Positions 46,190 to 59,286 of a stretch of 64,000 bases of DNA are shown piece by piece. The stretch lies in contig OY829328.1 of NCBI GenBank assembly GCA_963691655.1, positions 11,362,704-11,426,703 on the forward strand. Reading direction: 5' to 3'. Positions within the stretch are counted from its first letter, which is position 1; every line of letters begins with the position of its first letter. A program made the position numbers and the translations under genes. The notes beneath the pieces are model-generated. The model was not told the origin of the DNA. It worked only from the letters and a program-made list of their open reading frames with translations, and ran no database searches. This DNA is from Toxonevra muliebris (taxonomy: Eukaryota; Arthropoda; Insecta; Diptera; Pallopteridae).

Positions 46190-46580
46190 TTTAGCAATGA
46201 GTTTCACGGACCTAAAGGAACTGACAATTTTATGCCGAGCCCGACCGGAAAAGCGAAATCTTTTCTAAAGTAATGTTTAACTCTTAGGGGTTTGCTATTG
46301 CCAGCCGTGTAGAAAAATTTTTATTTTCGTCAAAATTATGACATTAACCGTGTTGAGTATTGAGCCCGGCCACGGCGGCCATAGTAGTTTTTTTAATCAT
46401 CAATCTACATACGATGGATAATCCTATTAATGCAAAGCATTATGTTGGTTATGAAAGAAAGAACGGAAGAAAGAAAGATATATAGATAAGAAGCCATGTC
46501 TTAGTCGAGAATCAAGCACGGTACTCCTGAGACAGGGGTCTAGCACGCAACCACTAGATCACCGAGGTGGTGCTAGTACT
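46190..46580 (-). mobile_element. tRNA-derived SINE, related to the 3538 family
   Basis: On the minus strand the head reads CCTCGGTGATCTAGTGGTTG then GTGCTAGACCCC and GTGCTTGATTCTCG, which aligns with the head of the 3538 SINE and has box A- and box B-like blocks. A second tRNA-like piece, GGCCGCCGTGGCCGGGCTC, follows. The body piece CGGCTGGCAATAGCAAACCCC and GGTCGGGCTCGGCATAAAA parallels GGTTGGTAATGGCAACACC and CGTTCGGAGTCGGCGTTAAA of that SINE. It is old and diverged; ends and duplications are not resolved. Confidence 0.5.
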
Positions 46581-46589
46581 ATATATGTA

Positions 46590-48900
46590 TACCTATAGGA
46601 TCGGCGAAGTCATAGTAAAGCCGACAAATACAAATCTGAAATTCTTATCTTATCAGTATAAAACATAGAAACATAAACTCCGCCGTAAATAATAATATAT
46701 TACGCGATATTGGAAAACTAGAATTCAACAAATTCACCACTCTTTTGTGAATCGTAACAGTTTCAGGACAAACGAACTAAACTGAACCAGTAACTTCTTA
46801 ACCTGCCTCAATAAGAACTTGGGAGTATTGGGCGGCAAGTAGGTGACTTTCGTTTTCTGCCCTACAGATACACTTCGTCAAAAATACGAACAAACGTTCG
46901 TATTGGATTGTATTCACCATGTAATGAGATGAAACTGGTGAATTGAAACAGCAATGAAATCTGTTGGTCGGTTGAATTAATGGCAGTTTGTGTTTGAATC
47001 TTGGGTATTAGTTTGATTAAAAGCGTGACGCGATGTGGTTGTACTTGTTAAAATAACGGTGATTTCACAGTTGAATTTAAAAATAAATAATAAATTTAGT
47101 ATGCTTTATATAGAATATAACAACAATAATAGCTACTAATGAGTGAGTAGTGTAAATTTTTAGTTTGATTGAGGGTTAGAGAAAATAATTCCAATAAAAT
47201 TCTTTGTGCTAAAAAAATACTTAAATATTCATTAAGTGATCGTGATATCCTGACAAAATGTTTTGCAAATACATTAAACATAAAACAAATGTTGACGCCT
47301 ATCTTTTAGCAATGCAACTATGTTGAGGTTGTAAACATCATCCGCAATGCTGTAAAGGCTTAAAGGAAATTCATTTCTTAATTAAAATTAATATACAGAT
47401 TGTGACGATTTCAATTTGAGAGCTTTATTTTTTTAAACAAGAAACAGTACCAAATAACTAGGAATAGATGTCTGTGAAAATATATGGAAATTTTGCCGCT
47501 TGCAGATAGAAAAAACAAAAAAACTCTATTGGTGAGTTTTGAAATAATTTCAATTAAACCTTTCCCAATTTCATTTCATAAATACACCTACATTTGCAGT
47601 ATGAAATTCTTCGTTAATTACCAGAATGAAACAGATAGATATTCTTAGAAATGTCTCTGTATTTTTCCTATCTGCTTGCAGCTATTTGCAAAACTAAAAT
47701 GGAAATTTTAATTTTCACTTTTTTTGAAGAATTTTTGAATTCTCTATCACATAGTGTGGAGAATTTGGCTCTGAATAGTGCAAGAAAAATTCCAATAAAT
47801 TATTCAAATCAAAAGCCGTGTATGACCTCAAAAATTCTGAAAATTTTACCAAGTTTTAAAGATTTTCACTAAATTTAGGATTTTTGAAATCTTTTTGAAA
47901 TTTTACGCTTTACAAAAGTTTACGTCTCAGCTAGAAATAATAAAATTTTACCAACCAAAGTATTTGGTTTCAACTGACTGAAATAATCTATCCATTATCA
48001 TAAGTTGTGATATTTATTTCCGACATAGGCTTGGCTCACTTTACTGCTTCTCTATTTGTCGGATTTAAAATATATGCCAATCTAATATAAATTTAATATT
48101 CTAATAATTTCTCAAAAGTAACTACATATTCTACATAGTGGTTTTTAAAATGCTTATAATACATTTTTTTTTTAATATACCGTGACCAGCTAATAATCAA
48201 CCTTTCGTGAACTTTAATTTGATTGTTGTTAAGTTTAAGCAGTTACATTTTTTAAAGAAAAGCCAAGTTTTCTTTTTGTGAAATTCGTAGCATGTAAACT
48301 TACCTAATTTGTAATCGGAGAATCCAATCTAAACTTTTCGAGTCAAATGCCAATCTAAATATTTGACTTTATGCTTCCAAAACTAACTATGTAACTGAAA
48401 AAAAATTATACCATAATTCAAATTTATATCGCACACGTAACTAAATCACATAAAATGTTCGTTAGTTCAAACAAATCAAAATGTTTTCTTATTTCTAATC
48501 AGATTTTCCTTTTGAATTCATTCATTATATTCATTTTCAAATCCTAATAAAAATAATGAAACGAAAAAAATTGCTATCCTTGATAAAAAATCTTTTTTTT
48601 CGCTCAACTTTCAATCTTATGAACAAAGTCAATAATATTTATGACATCCGTTAAAAGATTTTATGACCTCAATTTCATTACATTATATTATATATTTTAT
48701 ATAAAAATAAAACTAAGTATGAAATAGATCAATATTGAAGGTAAACATGTTCATAAAATATGTTGAATGAATTGAAATAATCTTAGTATGTATATATTAA
48801 TTTTAAATATATCATTAATTCCCAAAATGCTATTCAGTAGTCATGAAGCATTACGTGTACGTTTGCCTCATCAGCATCCATGTATGTATGTTAAGCCCTC
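46590..48900. other. AT-rich non-coding stretch
   Basis: No supported gene. A perfect small palindrome, ATACGAAC-aaac-GTTCGTAT, lies at 46884-46903. Confidence 0.4.
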
Positions 48901-48913
48901 ATATATTCATTAA

Positions 48914-49039
48914 CCCATTAAGGACGAGCGGGAACCAAAGCAGATAGGTCAAGAAAGTAACTTGTGAGAAAATTGTTTTTGAACCTGGCTCAGGAACGGC
49001 TCAGTGACAAGGTGCCATATGGTAGCGCTAAGCTATGGG
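48914..49039. mobile_element. 126-bp TTAA-flanked mini-element
   Basis: TTAA (48910-48913 and 49040-49043) flanks CCCATTAAGGACGAGCG on the left, and the reverse complement of the right end is CCCATAGCTTAGCGC. Only CCCAT is strictly shared. It is more GC-rich than its surroundings. A very small piggyBac-type derivative is plausible; chance is not excluded. Confidence 0.4.
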
Positions 49040-49220
49040 TTAACCATAAAAAGCAGATGCTTTTTAGATACCTTAACGCGTCTGGGTAATTAATGGAAAT
49101 TTATAAAAATTGTACTCTTGATTACTAAAGATTTTAAAATAATCTGTGAAATGCTGTAGTAAAATTACATGATTTATACGAAAATCAAAGTTGCAAAATT
49201 ACATCAGTACCATCACAATT

Positions 49221-49337
49221 GCCAGTACCAGTACCAGTACAAGTACCAGTACAAGTACCAATACAAGTGCCAGTACAAGTACCAGTACAAGTACCAGTGC
49301 AAGTACCAGTGCAAGTACCAGTACAAGTACCAGTACT
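49221..49337 (+). repeat. Minisatellite of AGTACC/AGTACA units
   Basis: About ten 12-bp units of AGTACCAGTACA type with point variants (GTGC, AATA). Sparse AGTA/GTAC-type repeats continue to about 49580. Confidence 0.9.
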
Positions 49338-49349
49338 TATGGTACGGGT

Positions 49350-52300
49350 ACTAGAAAAATCTCAATTATCAGTATTTTTCAAGTATCCGTACTCAGCATT
49401 TCATTTTTAAATATTTTCAAGTATTTTAAGTATTTAAGTTTTTCACAGCCAAATCTTCCAAATTTCGGCGACAATATTTTAAAAATCAAGCTTTTAAGAA
49501 TATTAGTCTTAATACTTACTTATCAGTACCATAATACTTAGTATTATTAGTATTAACCTTTGTACCGATACTTATGGTATACTCGTGCTTGAAAAAACAT
49601 CGATTATAAAATATCGTTAAAAACAGATGGCAATTGCATATGCACATTTGAATACAGCCACTTCAATGTGCTTCTTCTAAAATGCCTGCAAAAAAAATAG
49701 GTAGTAAGAAAAAAATAGAAACTCGCCTGCCTTTTTCTAACTACCTGCTTTTTCTTCCTTTCCCTTTCAGACAGAAGTTCATGCTTGTGCCCGTGTAAAC
49801 AGTTACTATAGTAAAAAGTCTGCTCTACTTCTGAAGTACTTTCCAATGAATTAATCTGCTATAGAAATACTTTTTGTGAGTGTGCAGAATTTGTAAATAG
49901 ATATATACAAAAACGCTTACAGAATATTTCAAATATTTTGTTTGCTTTTTTATTAAATACTCTCTCTTCATTATCTTCATTAAGTATAAAAACCATGAAA
50001 ATCATTGAAAAAAGAGCATTCATATTTTTTAAAGTTTGATGTAAACATAAATTAATTATGACTATGAATTTGCATGCTATTATAAAATATTCCATATGCA
50101 TTGCATACTTATAGGCAAAACTTTAGCATGCTTTGTATAAGTTTTAATTTCCATTTTGAATGAAAATTTAAAGCAAATGATGTTCTACAAAAATGTTTTA
50201 GGTAAATTCATTCATTGAAAAATGCCAAACAACAACAAAAGTAGATAAACAATTATTTTTTTTTTTTTTTTGATTATGCCAAAAAATATTCGTTTAGAGT
50301 TTTATATACCTAATGTCAGATGAGATGCTATAAATTTGTATACGTGTCTATATGCTTTCAAACATTTTTCACCCAACCAAATATAATTTTCATTAATAAC
50401 TTTGATTAAATTACCATAATTTATTCTTTTGTTTCGGCAAGGCATAAAAAATAAAACACAGAAAACAAGTAAAAGAAAATAATAAGAAGAGCAAAAAAGT
50501 AGCAATAGAATGCCTAAATGTATGCTTAACTAAAATTACACACAAAGGCGCAGGATACACAAAGCAAGTGAGAGTACAACAAAAATATATTATGTGGAAA
50601 ATTTTACGATGCTCCTGAGAGAGAAAAGAAAAGCGTTTGACATTGAAAATTTACACAAAGAAAGAAAAGTGAAATGTGCGAAATTTTCATAAAAAGAAAA
50701 GAAAAAAGATTCCAATGAAAGAAGATGCGCGCGCCATAATTGTGATGATGCTGAAGAGGAAGTGGAAGTAGAGAGTAGGAAAAGGAAGAATATAATTTAA
50801 TATTTCCTTAAAATATTGCCTTAAACATGCATAATTGCTAATAAGATGAAATTTTACACAATATACTTTAGGCATTGGTGTTTCGCGGTGGTGGAGATGA
50901 TGGTGGCGGTTGGTATTGGTATTAATGGTGAAAGTTAAGGTTTGGTTATGTTGCGTTTTGTTGATTTAATAATGTAGGTATGAATGTATGTATGTGGGCT
51001 GTGTTGAGTGTGATTTTTGTGTGTAGTGGCTGTGTTTTATGTGAAAGTTGCAAAATTAATCTAAGGTTATTAAGTAGAAAGATAACTTATAACAAGAATA
51101 ACATAAAAGTGTGAGTTGAGAAAAAATTATTGTCTGTATACGTCGTACTATAAATTGTGAGTTGTTTCTGAATGTTGTTATTAAGTAAAAATTCTAGTCA
51201 TATGAAAACATTTTGTTGTATATTCAAATTTGTAAGTAGCATTTTAATTCGAAGGTTTTTTTTTTGGTTATTGAAATTATGCATTTACAAAAATACTCTG
51301 TTTATTTTCTTACAAAATTAAATATCTTTCACTTGGAATTATAGCTAGAACCAGTAAAGAAGTTGTAGTTAACGAATTATAAGTTATTTTTTGATAATGT
51401 TACTGATCAACTGAAAAGATTTCACATTTTAACACGCTCAGAGCTGAGTTGCTGATTACTTAAGGAGTTAAATTCCTGCACAATTTAAATTTGTGGCAAG
51501 TGTAATTTATAGTTAACACTTTCAGTTCCTTGTAATAAAAATTAACATTTCCAATTCCCTGGAATTAGGAATGAATACTTGAAAAAATTTGAAGAGATTT
51601 TTCCTGCATTTTTTTTTTACTGCCCTCTCAAATTTATGTATAATTCGTTATTTTTCGATAAATTTTTTTTGATTATTATTTAAGATTGTTTTACAAACAG
51701 GGGATTTTAAAATTATGTTTTCCTCTGCAAACATAAGTATCGCGATAAAATGTATTCACGCATTACAACGACTAATTCTGTACCAAATAAAATCACTTCA
51801 TAATATATATATTGCATAGTTTTAGGCTTTTTAGTCTAATCAGCATCTAAGAACAACATAGAAATATCGCAAAAACAAGTTAACAGTAATTTTGTAGTAC
51901 TAATAATTATTAATATTCTATTAGGTTCTAAGGTTTAAGAAGAGAAGTTTTAAAAAATATGAACCCAAAGCGTACCCAATCTGACAGTTTCAGTGCTTTA
52001 TATATATTTTTGAGATTACAAAGTACTAAAATTAGATCATGAAAACTGTGTATTTACATATCATCGCAGGGTTTTATGTCCTTGAACATTTTTTCCCCAG
52101 ATTTAATTTTTTTTTACATTTTTTCTAAAATCCTTCGCAATAACTTTCTAATGAGCTAAATATTGTTAAATTATAATTCCCAAAATGGGTGTCTAAATCA
52201 ATTTTAATGAACCTATCAAATTGTATTCATTTTTATCTACCGCTTTCAGAATTGCTTACTCCTTGATGCTCAGAGTACAATACCACAATGCCAATCTTAT

Positions 52301-53500
52301 GATACTGTGCTAGAAACCGTTACTTTTGATCTAATGTTATATAAGTAGTCCAAATGATTAACAACTAATTTTCAGTGTTTTACAAGTTTTTCCTTTTAAA
52401 CCAAAATGTTATCTAACAAACTCAATTACAAAGTTTTCCAAGGAGCTGATCCCATTCACAAATTATACGCCGTTGATAAGTTTTACAAATTCTTTAATTT
52501 GCTGGAGTGTGTAAGTTTTTACATCGTTCGCTCTTTTGTCATTAGATTTCTTGTATTCACATTCTCACATTTTTCTTTATTTAATTTTTCTACATGAAAG
52601 CATTCTCCAAATAAAAACGTAATGAAAAGTTTTCTTTGCTCTATTTGATAGTTTTTATAATTAATTAATTAGCTCTCGAGAAAAATTGTTTTCGTTACGT
52701 TGCCGACACACACATACAAAGGACCTTTTGTAGTTTTAACTCTAACTAACAGTAACATACCCATGCTACTTTATTCATACCATGAGTGCAAACATACGAA
52801 TGTTGCTTCTAGCAAAGCTTCTAGTGCAGTGTCAACACTGACACATACACAGATACATGCATACATATGCATATAATAAAATTGATGCTGATGGCAATAG
52901 AGTTCGGAAGGATGAAATCTTAAAAATCGGAAAATTTTCAATCAAATCAGTTCTTTTTTCTGTGCGTCTTTGCTTTTTTGCTGCTGCAGCTGCTTCTTGT
53001 TTGTTATGTTGCTGCAGCTATTCTAAGTGTGTACGCGTCGTAATGGATAATGAAGTGCTTTAGCTTGAAAGTGCTTTAATCAGGCCCGCCCGCAGAATTT
53101 TCTCATGGGGAGGGTATTGAATAAAAAAATATACAAATGTATGCATCTATAAATATGAACATAAAAAAATGGATGAAATTCCAGTAGCAGTGGGGAAGAG
53201 ATTGTACCCCCAAACCACCCCTCTTGTGGGCTACCCTGGCTTTAACTCTTTTCTCTGTCTTGTGCCTTCTCTTTCGCCCTCTAAAACAATATTGTATATG
53301 CAGATATGTAAATGCGTTTGTGTGTGTATTTCAGTGTAAATACCACATAATGGTGTGTTTTCAATTAGCAAAGTGATGACAACAGCAATCAATGTTTAGA
53401 GATTATTTTTTGCAAATTAATTTTACAAATGAATGAAATGCTAAAAACTTTTTTTTTTTGATTTTTCATCTGCATTTTATTTTCCTTTTTGTTTTAATTT
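49350..53500. other. AT-rich non-coding stretch
   Basis: No supported gene. Poly-T at 50252-50271, purine-rich DNA at 50540-50790 and G/T-rich DNA at 50880-51050. Repeat copy B lies at 53082-53225. The open frame at 52406-52597 has no recognisable domain. Confidence 0.4.
53082..53225. repeat. Dispersed repeat, copy B (CAGGCCCGCC)
   Basis: AATCAGGCCCGCCCGCAG and GGGTATTGAATAAAAAAATA match 37498-37555. Later shared features include TGTATG, a short A-run and a CCAGT block. It is the better-preserved end of the pair. Confidence 0.5.
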
Positions 53501-53509
53501 TTTTTCCAG

Positions 53510-53792
53510 CAATTAATTTTAAGTTTGCAGAATAGAAAAGTGAAAACAACAACAGTAAAACAACAGTGATAACGACAACGTTAATGCCAGCAACACACAG
53601 CATCACAAGCAACAAAACAACAGAACGATTAAAAGTGACAAATTAGCTGATACAGTTGAATTTATCTTTTTAATTGATACAAAAATACGAAAAAAGTAAA
53701 TTGTAGTTACAGCAGATGCAACTCAACCACCGCTGCTAGTTAACAAAATGATGAAAAGTTGAAAATGATTTTATTTCAACAGTATCTTTTCG
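53510..53792 (+). other. Candidate 5' exon with start codon and splice donor
   Basis: A polypyrimidine tract ending TTTTTTTCCAG (53498-53509) is followed by 255 bases rich in CAACA, like a fly 5' UTR, with short upstream ORFs starting at 53584, 53716 and 53747. ATG at 53765, in context GAAAATG, opens MILFQQYLF, which could begin a signal peptide, and runs straight into CG|GTAAGTG at 53793, a near-perfect donor. This would be an intron-flanked first coding exon of a host gene in phase 1. No downstream coding exon is identified. Confidence 0.3.
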
Positions 53793-53799
53793 GTAAGTG

Positions 53800-54510
53800 A
53801 TTGGGGGAGATAAAGTGTAATTACCGTAAAATAAAAACTTCACTTCAACTTAATATTAATCGTGAAATTTAATTTAAATTTATTATACTCTATGTAAATA
53901 TATCAGATTATTTTACTTTTGACTTTGACGCAGTCAAAGAGAGGGAAATGTGGTCGTGGTCGGGTGTCACAAGTTATTTGAGTAATTGAGTCGTTTCCAA
54001 ACCAACCTCAAATTATTTAACTGAGTTAAATTTCTGTATTTGTTTTCTTTTGATAATTTTGCCTTTATAATTTAAACAGCGTTTCGATTTCGAGCTGTGC
54101 ATTTGACACTTTGATGATTGGATCATGCCACCTGTCGTGCGTAATAAATGTAGTAGATAAACTATTCATTGTTTCATACGGGGGAAAAAATATTGAATCT
54201 TTTTTAATAAAAAGAGAAAATTTGAGGTAATTCAAATTTTTAAAATTTTTAAATAAGTTTCAATGATATTCAAAAAGCTGTTGCAAGCTATGTTTGAATA
54301 CTAAAGTTATGTGAAAAAGAATTCGGCAAAAAACTTGGTATCTGAATTGAAAAAAAAAAACTTCTGATGCCAAGCATAAAAATATCTTGAATTATTTTTC
54401 GATAAATTATTGTTCACACTTACACGTTTATGATATTCAGTCTTAAACATACAAGAACTTTTGAAACACTTGACAAGTGGCAGTCAAATAATAGTGCCTC
54501 TAGGTTGGGT
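53800..54510. other. AT-rich non-coding stretch
   Basis: No supported gene or repeat; presumptive intron if the 53510 exon is real. Confidence 0.35.
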
Positions 54511-54511
54511 T

Positions 54512-54590
54512 AGGTGGTTATACATCAGAAGAAACTAAAGTCAAACGGCGGATCGCTGTGATATCATGTGGGTGGGGTGTTCATTCCACT
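54512..54590 (-). repeat. Decayed SINE/LINE 3' tail
   Basis: The minus strand reads ATGATATCACAGCGATCCG, CCGTTTGACTTTAG, then AACCACCTAACCCAACCTA, which follows the order GTGGTATCACAATGG, CCGTTCAGGCCTAAG, CCACTCCAACCTAACC at the end of the 3538 SINE. Confidence 0.45.
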
Positions 54591-54594
54591 CCCT

Positions 54595-55950
54595 TTCTCA
54601 TTTTTTAATAAACCGGGGTTTTGAGAGTTTGAAATGTACGTTGTTAGGGTTCCCGTTTTAACTAATTCCAGGGCAGACAGGTTTACCATAATAGCATTTC
54701 GGAATAATGTTTGGCCAACTTATTTCAGGCTTTTTTCCACCATTTCCAAGTGTATTTCAGCCTTTTTCGTTCATTTGCAGATTTTCTCATTGATTTTCTA
54801 CGGTGTTCAGATCTTGAGAAAAATGTTTTCTTTTCGAATTCCCATAACTCCGAAACTACGGATCCAATCATTTTCTATTGTTCACCAAAAACAGATCTTT
54901 CCAACCATATTTTATGTTACATGAAATTCGGAAATTATGGGCAAAAGTCAGTTCGTTGCTTCCTTTGTCAGATAGACGAAAGGATCTTCTTAAGCCTAAC
55001 TACTTAGGAGAATATCCTTCCTCCTTTAGTTTAGAAACATCTTTCTTCACCTTCTGTTTCGTTGAAATAAAGCCCAACAAGCAAAAACATTTGAATTTAG
55101 GTTTATTATTAACTTATTTCATCAAAGTTTTGTTTAAAATAAGCTTGCGAAAACACCCGGAAAGTAAGTTATCAGAAAAGTGAAAAGGAACGTTGAACGT
55201 AACTGCTCTCTTTTTTTTTTTTAAAGAAAAGTAACTGTCAATATAACATTCGGAGAATACAACAGCGAATAAATGCTTGCCAATTTTTTAAATACATGAG
55301 AATATAAATATTTGTGAAACGTTTGCAAATGTAAACATTTATTAAACCTTTATAAAACGTTTACGTTTTGGTTTAGAAACAAGCTTCTTCCAAATGTGCA
55401 AATGAAACACTTGCAATAAGGCTTGTTGGAAAATTATAAAGTAATTGTCGAAGAAGGGTATGGTGAAGGTGTAGTAAATGTTTCCTAAAAAATTGAGGAA
55501 TGGCTCAAGAAACGTTCAGACTAGGGTCTAACTAAATTCAGCCTGAAAGCCGAATTCCCTGGAGCTGCTTTTCAATATCTTTGGGAAATATACGATAAGA
55601 GTTAATAAGAGAATGGTATTTATGGCGAAAAAATAGGATTGTTCTATGTTCTTCTGAAATGTAAAAGATTGAATCTAGGGATGAAGACAGTGATAAAGCA
55701 TTAATTTGAAATAATTCTATGTCTGGTATTTGAGACAATTTTTGCCATGAAGATGAATCTATATACAGCTTTAAAAAATACTATCGTGAAAGTTTCTAGG
55801 ATAATAGTTCTAGTTTTGCAAATCTATTTCCATTTCTCAAAAATGCTTATGGATTTGCTAGAGAAAATGTCGGTAACTTATCCGGTTCCAAGAAATTCTG
55901 TCACTATTGCTGCTATTGACCGCAACCTTTTATTGGTGTTAATTTTGAGG
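54595..55950. other. Non-coding, with open frames of unknown meaning
   Basis: Overlapping open frames at 54634-55183 (plus) and 55538-55738 (minus, SQIPDIELFQINALSLSSS and FPKDIEKQLQGIRL) are longer than expected for such AT-rich DNA but match no family I recognise. They could be decayed transposon sequence. Confidence 0.3.
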
Positions 55951-55954
55951 CCAT

Positions 55955-56034
55955 GTTAGGCTAAGTGACTGTCGAAGGACACTTGGTGATTGGAATCGAA
56001 ACCGCAACTCCAGGGTGAAAGTCTAATGAGGTCA
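55955..56034 (-). mobile_element. Internally deleted SINE, third copy
   Basis: The minus strand reads GACCTCATTAGACTTTCACC, GGTTTCGATTCCAATC (box B), then CTTCGACAGTCACTTAGCC. The head and the tail of the 3538 SINE are recognisable but box A and most of the body are missing. No duplication was found. Confidence 0.55.
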
Positions 56035-56039
56035 TAACT

Positions 56040-59000
56040 TTTTAAGGTCTACTTTTATAAACTAAATATATGTACAGTAGATGGCTTATTTTTCTAAAGT
56101 ATTTCAGATCCTAATTGTGACAGCAGAATATGAAAATAAGGTGTTAAAAACCAATTGAAATGAAAAAAAAAATTTAAATTTGTGAAAACTGGATGCGCTA
56201 CTCCGAAAACCGTGATTTTTAAGGATGTTTTACAATAGGTTTGGGATTTTGTATGGAAAAAGCATTTAACTTACATATAAAAGCTAAAGCGAATGGCGTA
56301 CGCAGTTTTTTGATACAACTGAACCCAAAGCGCCTAAAGTGACCATTTAGCATTTTTTTTTATGAATTTTTTAATTCACCCGTTAGGGTTTTGAATATAG
56401 CGGTAATTTTTTTAAAACTAAAGTACGTAGAATTGTAGATAATTTAATTTAGTTTATTTAAAGTACATAAATTCTTCAAATCGAGTTATATTTGAACTAG
56501 TAAATTAACTTTTAGTGAACCCATGTCGAGTACAATCAAGTTCACCTTTGACAAATGTCGTCAAAAAATTTCACGAAAAAACAAGACAGGAGTTGAAAAA
56601 ATTGTCTTATCGTGGAAATTTGTATTCTTTATTTTCGTCTGTCAATTACAGAATTATATGTACAGGTTTCCCATGTACAACACGGCAGTCGTAGAGCACG
56701 ATTTCGCTCGAACACGATTTGTTGATAGCAGAAGTCCCCATATAACACGATGACACTATAGCATGATTTCCTTCCAACACGATTTGCAAATAGCTGAATC
56801 CCTGGTATAACATGATTAGTGAAAATAATTTGGAAATTCAAATCGCTTTTTAAATTTGTTAATAAGCTATTTAACTACAACTCTATTTTTTATTTGCTAA
56901 ATTTATCAAATTCCAGTTCACTCTGTGTTCTAGTTTCATTGTTATTTTTGCTTGTTAAATTCAAATTTTTTCTTTAAATCTTCCAATAAATTATCTGTTA
57001 AGTGCTTATTGTTAAAAATTTTTTAGTTTCATTTAGTTCACAAGAAGTTTCACTTCTGCATCGTGTTCGTTAATACACAACTAATTTGTTTTTTGGGATT
57101 AATGCTAGAACAAAAATTGCAACTCTATACCGGTAATGTCGATGACAATTGTAGCGAACTCTTTTTGTGTGCGACATCTTCATGTAATTCCTTGGACATT
57201 TGCGCCATCTGTATGTGAAATGTATAACTGTCATAAATCTTAAGATGGCGACGCTACACATTGTTCTTTCTGCCATAGGCGTGTGTGTGTGTGTGTAATT
57301 AATATGTTATATTGAATTAAAACTATTTATGAATCGTTTATTATATAGTTTGCTCGTGAATTCAATTGATATTTAGCCCCTCATGCACATTGCTCGACAA
57401 AATTATATCGCATTGCAAACTTACGCGCGACGTCACATCCAGCTGGTTTTTCTCTAGGACAAGAGAAAAGAAGTTTCACTTCAAAAGAAGTAGAGTCTCA
57501 TGGCCGGTAGTTAAACAAAACAAATACATGTTGTAAATAAAGCTTTCTCCCATAGGATTTTGCATATTTTTGAAAAACAAAAATTAAAAAACTCGCCCAT
57601 TTCTCGAATCATTTCCCCCTGGGAAATTTTTTTTGGGATTTTTCGAAATAAATGTGGTCAATTCCGGTGTGAAATACATTAACGAAAACAACGCAGCGGA
57701 AATTAACTGTTGACCATGCAAAAAAGTAAATTTTGAGAAAAACGCGTATAATTTAAATATAAAATTAATATTGAAAGAAAAAAATTGTGTTCTTGAAAGC
57801 ATGTGTTAAAATACCTTAAATTTTTTTTTTTCAAATTCTCGGTTTTTTCACACGAGAAACTGTAGTCCTACCTTTATAGGCATTTTGGGCCTTATCTTTC
57901 TAGCAGTTTGTTTCATAATCATTTAATGTGTGTGTGTGTAAATTGCCTTAATAAACATTAAAGAGTTTCAAAATCTTAATAAAATTCAAGTCAATAAAAT
58001 ACTAAAAGTGGGGGGAAAAAATAATAGGTACAAAAGAAAAGCTCACAATATTGCAATCAAAATAAACAATAAGAAAAGGTAAAGATTTACAGAAACAAAT
58101 TGTAAATGGGTAATTGGTTAATGGTAATTATGTGTTTGGGTGTGTATATGTCTGTCTGATATACCAGCATAAGCACAAAGAATACTTTGTTTTTGGATTA
58201 ATTCAATTGTACAATTTCAGCAACATGCACAAAATTAGCACGACGCGCTCTTAATTATTTATTTTCGTAAATGTATTTTATAGACATATAATCCTGCAAG
58301 ATTGTAGTTAATTTTCTTGAGCATCAGCCCGAGGCATGTAGACTATTTAAATACTTGCCTAGAGGCAGATAAGTAGGCAGAGGGAAAATATAGAGTCAAA
58401 CAAAAGTGACATTTATATTGAATCCGGTTATGTAAAACATAAGTAAACTTTTCACTTTTAAACCTTAGGTTCGTGAATAAATATAGCTTGCAAAACACGA
58501 AAGGATACCAAAACTGAGCCTAGGCCCTCTATAGGCTGTTAAGTTGCGTGTAGTATATTAACGTATACGCTTTATTCATTTTAATTGGCTCATTTCTGCT
58601 TAAATGTTATTTTCCTTTTTACTTTTCTCATTAGGAGCTATGACTTTCTTTATGCACAATAAGCTTGCTTGACCCCTATTATAATTTTCATGTATTTAGT
58701 TTTTGCTTGCTGCTGACTGCTTGCAATTGTTGCCTGTTGTCAGCTGTGGGCTTTATTGCCAGTTGCCGTTATAACTGCTTAAAATATTGTGTTGCTACTC
58801 TTGGGATTACAACATTTTCACTTCATGAGAAATTCTTTTTGTTTTTCTTTAGTTTTCTTTTCTTTTTTTTTTTTTGTTGTTTGTGAATGGAAAATTTTTA
58901 TGTCTCATTATGAGTGTACGAGACTTGAGCAGATTTTCTTTGAATGTACTTCTTTATATTTATTCGTTGCTTTTTTGTTTATTGGTCTTCTCACTTACTT

Positions 59001-59280
59001 GCCTGTTAGAGTTTTCTTAATATTTCTTCCCTTTCCAAATTTATTTTTTTTTTGCTTAATCATCTTTTTCTTTCATTCATAGTTGTTGTTCCTTTTTGTT
59101 GTTGCTATTTGTTGCTGACTTAATGCCGAGGCAACAAACTTCAACAAGTTTTTGCATATGAAAATAGCAATGAAAAAGCAGCACGTGAAAAAAAAAATTT
59201 GTTTGTACTTCTCGTGCGAAACTTTAACAAACCACGAGCAAAGTAAGTTTATTTTTTGTTTGTAACTCTTCTCTTGCTCG
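56040..59280. other. AT-rich non-coding stretch
   Basis: No supported gene. It contains the tandem array at 56671-56815, a (GT)n run at 57279-57296 and poly-T at 58866-58877. A hairpin pairs GCGCCATCT near 57202 with AGATGGCG near 57243. Confidence 0.4.
56671..56815. repeat. ~67-bp tandem repeat with AACACGATTT motif
   Basis: Copies begin at 56671 (CCATGTACAACACG), 56738 (CCATATAACACGATG) and about 56802 (TGGTATAACATGA, partial). Each contains CCAACACGATTTG or a close variant and a TAGC.GAA block. Confidence 0.7.
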
Positions 59281-59286
59281 TTTTAA

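Noticed and set aside
49191..49541. Ser/Thr-rich and Val/Pro-rich frames over the minisatellite
   Set aside because: All three frames are open through the 12-bp repeat; none has a domain or continues beyond it as coding DNA.
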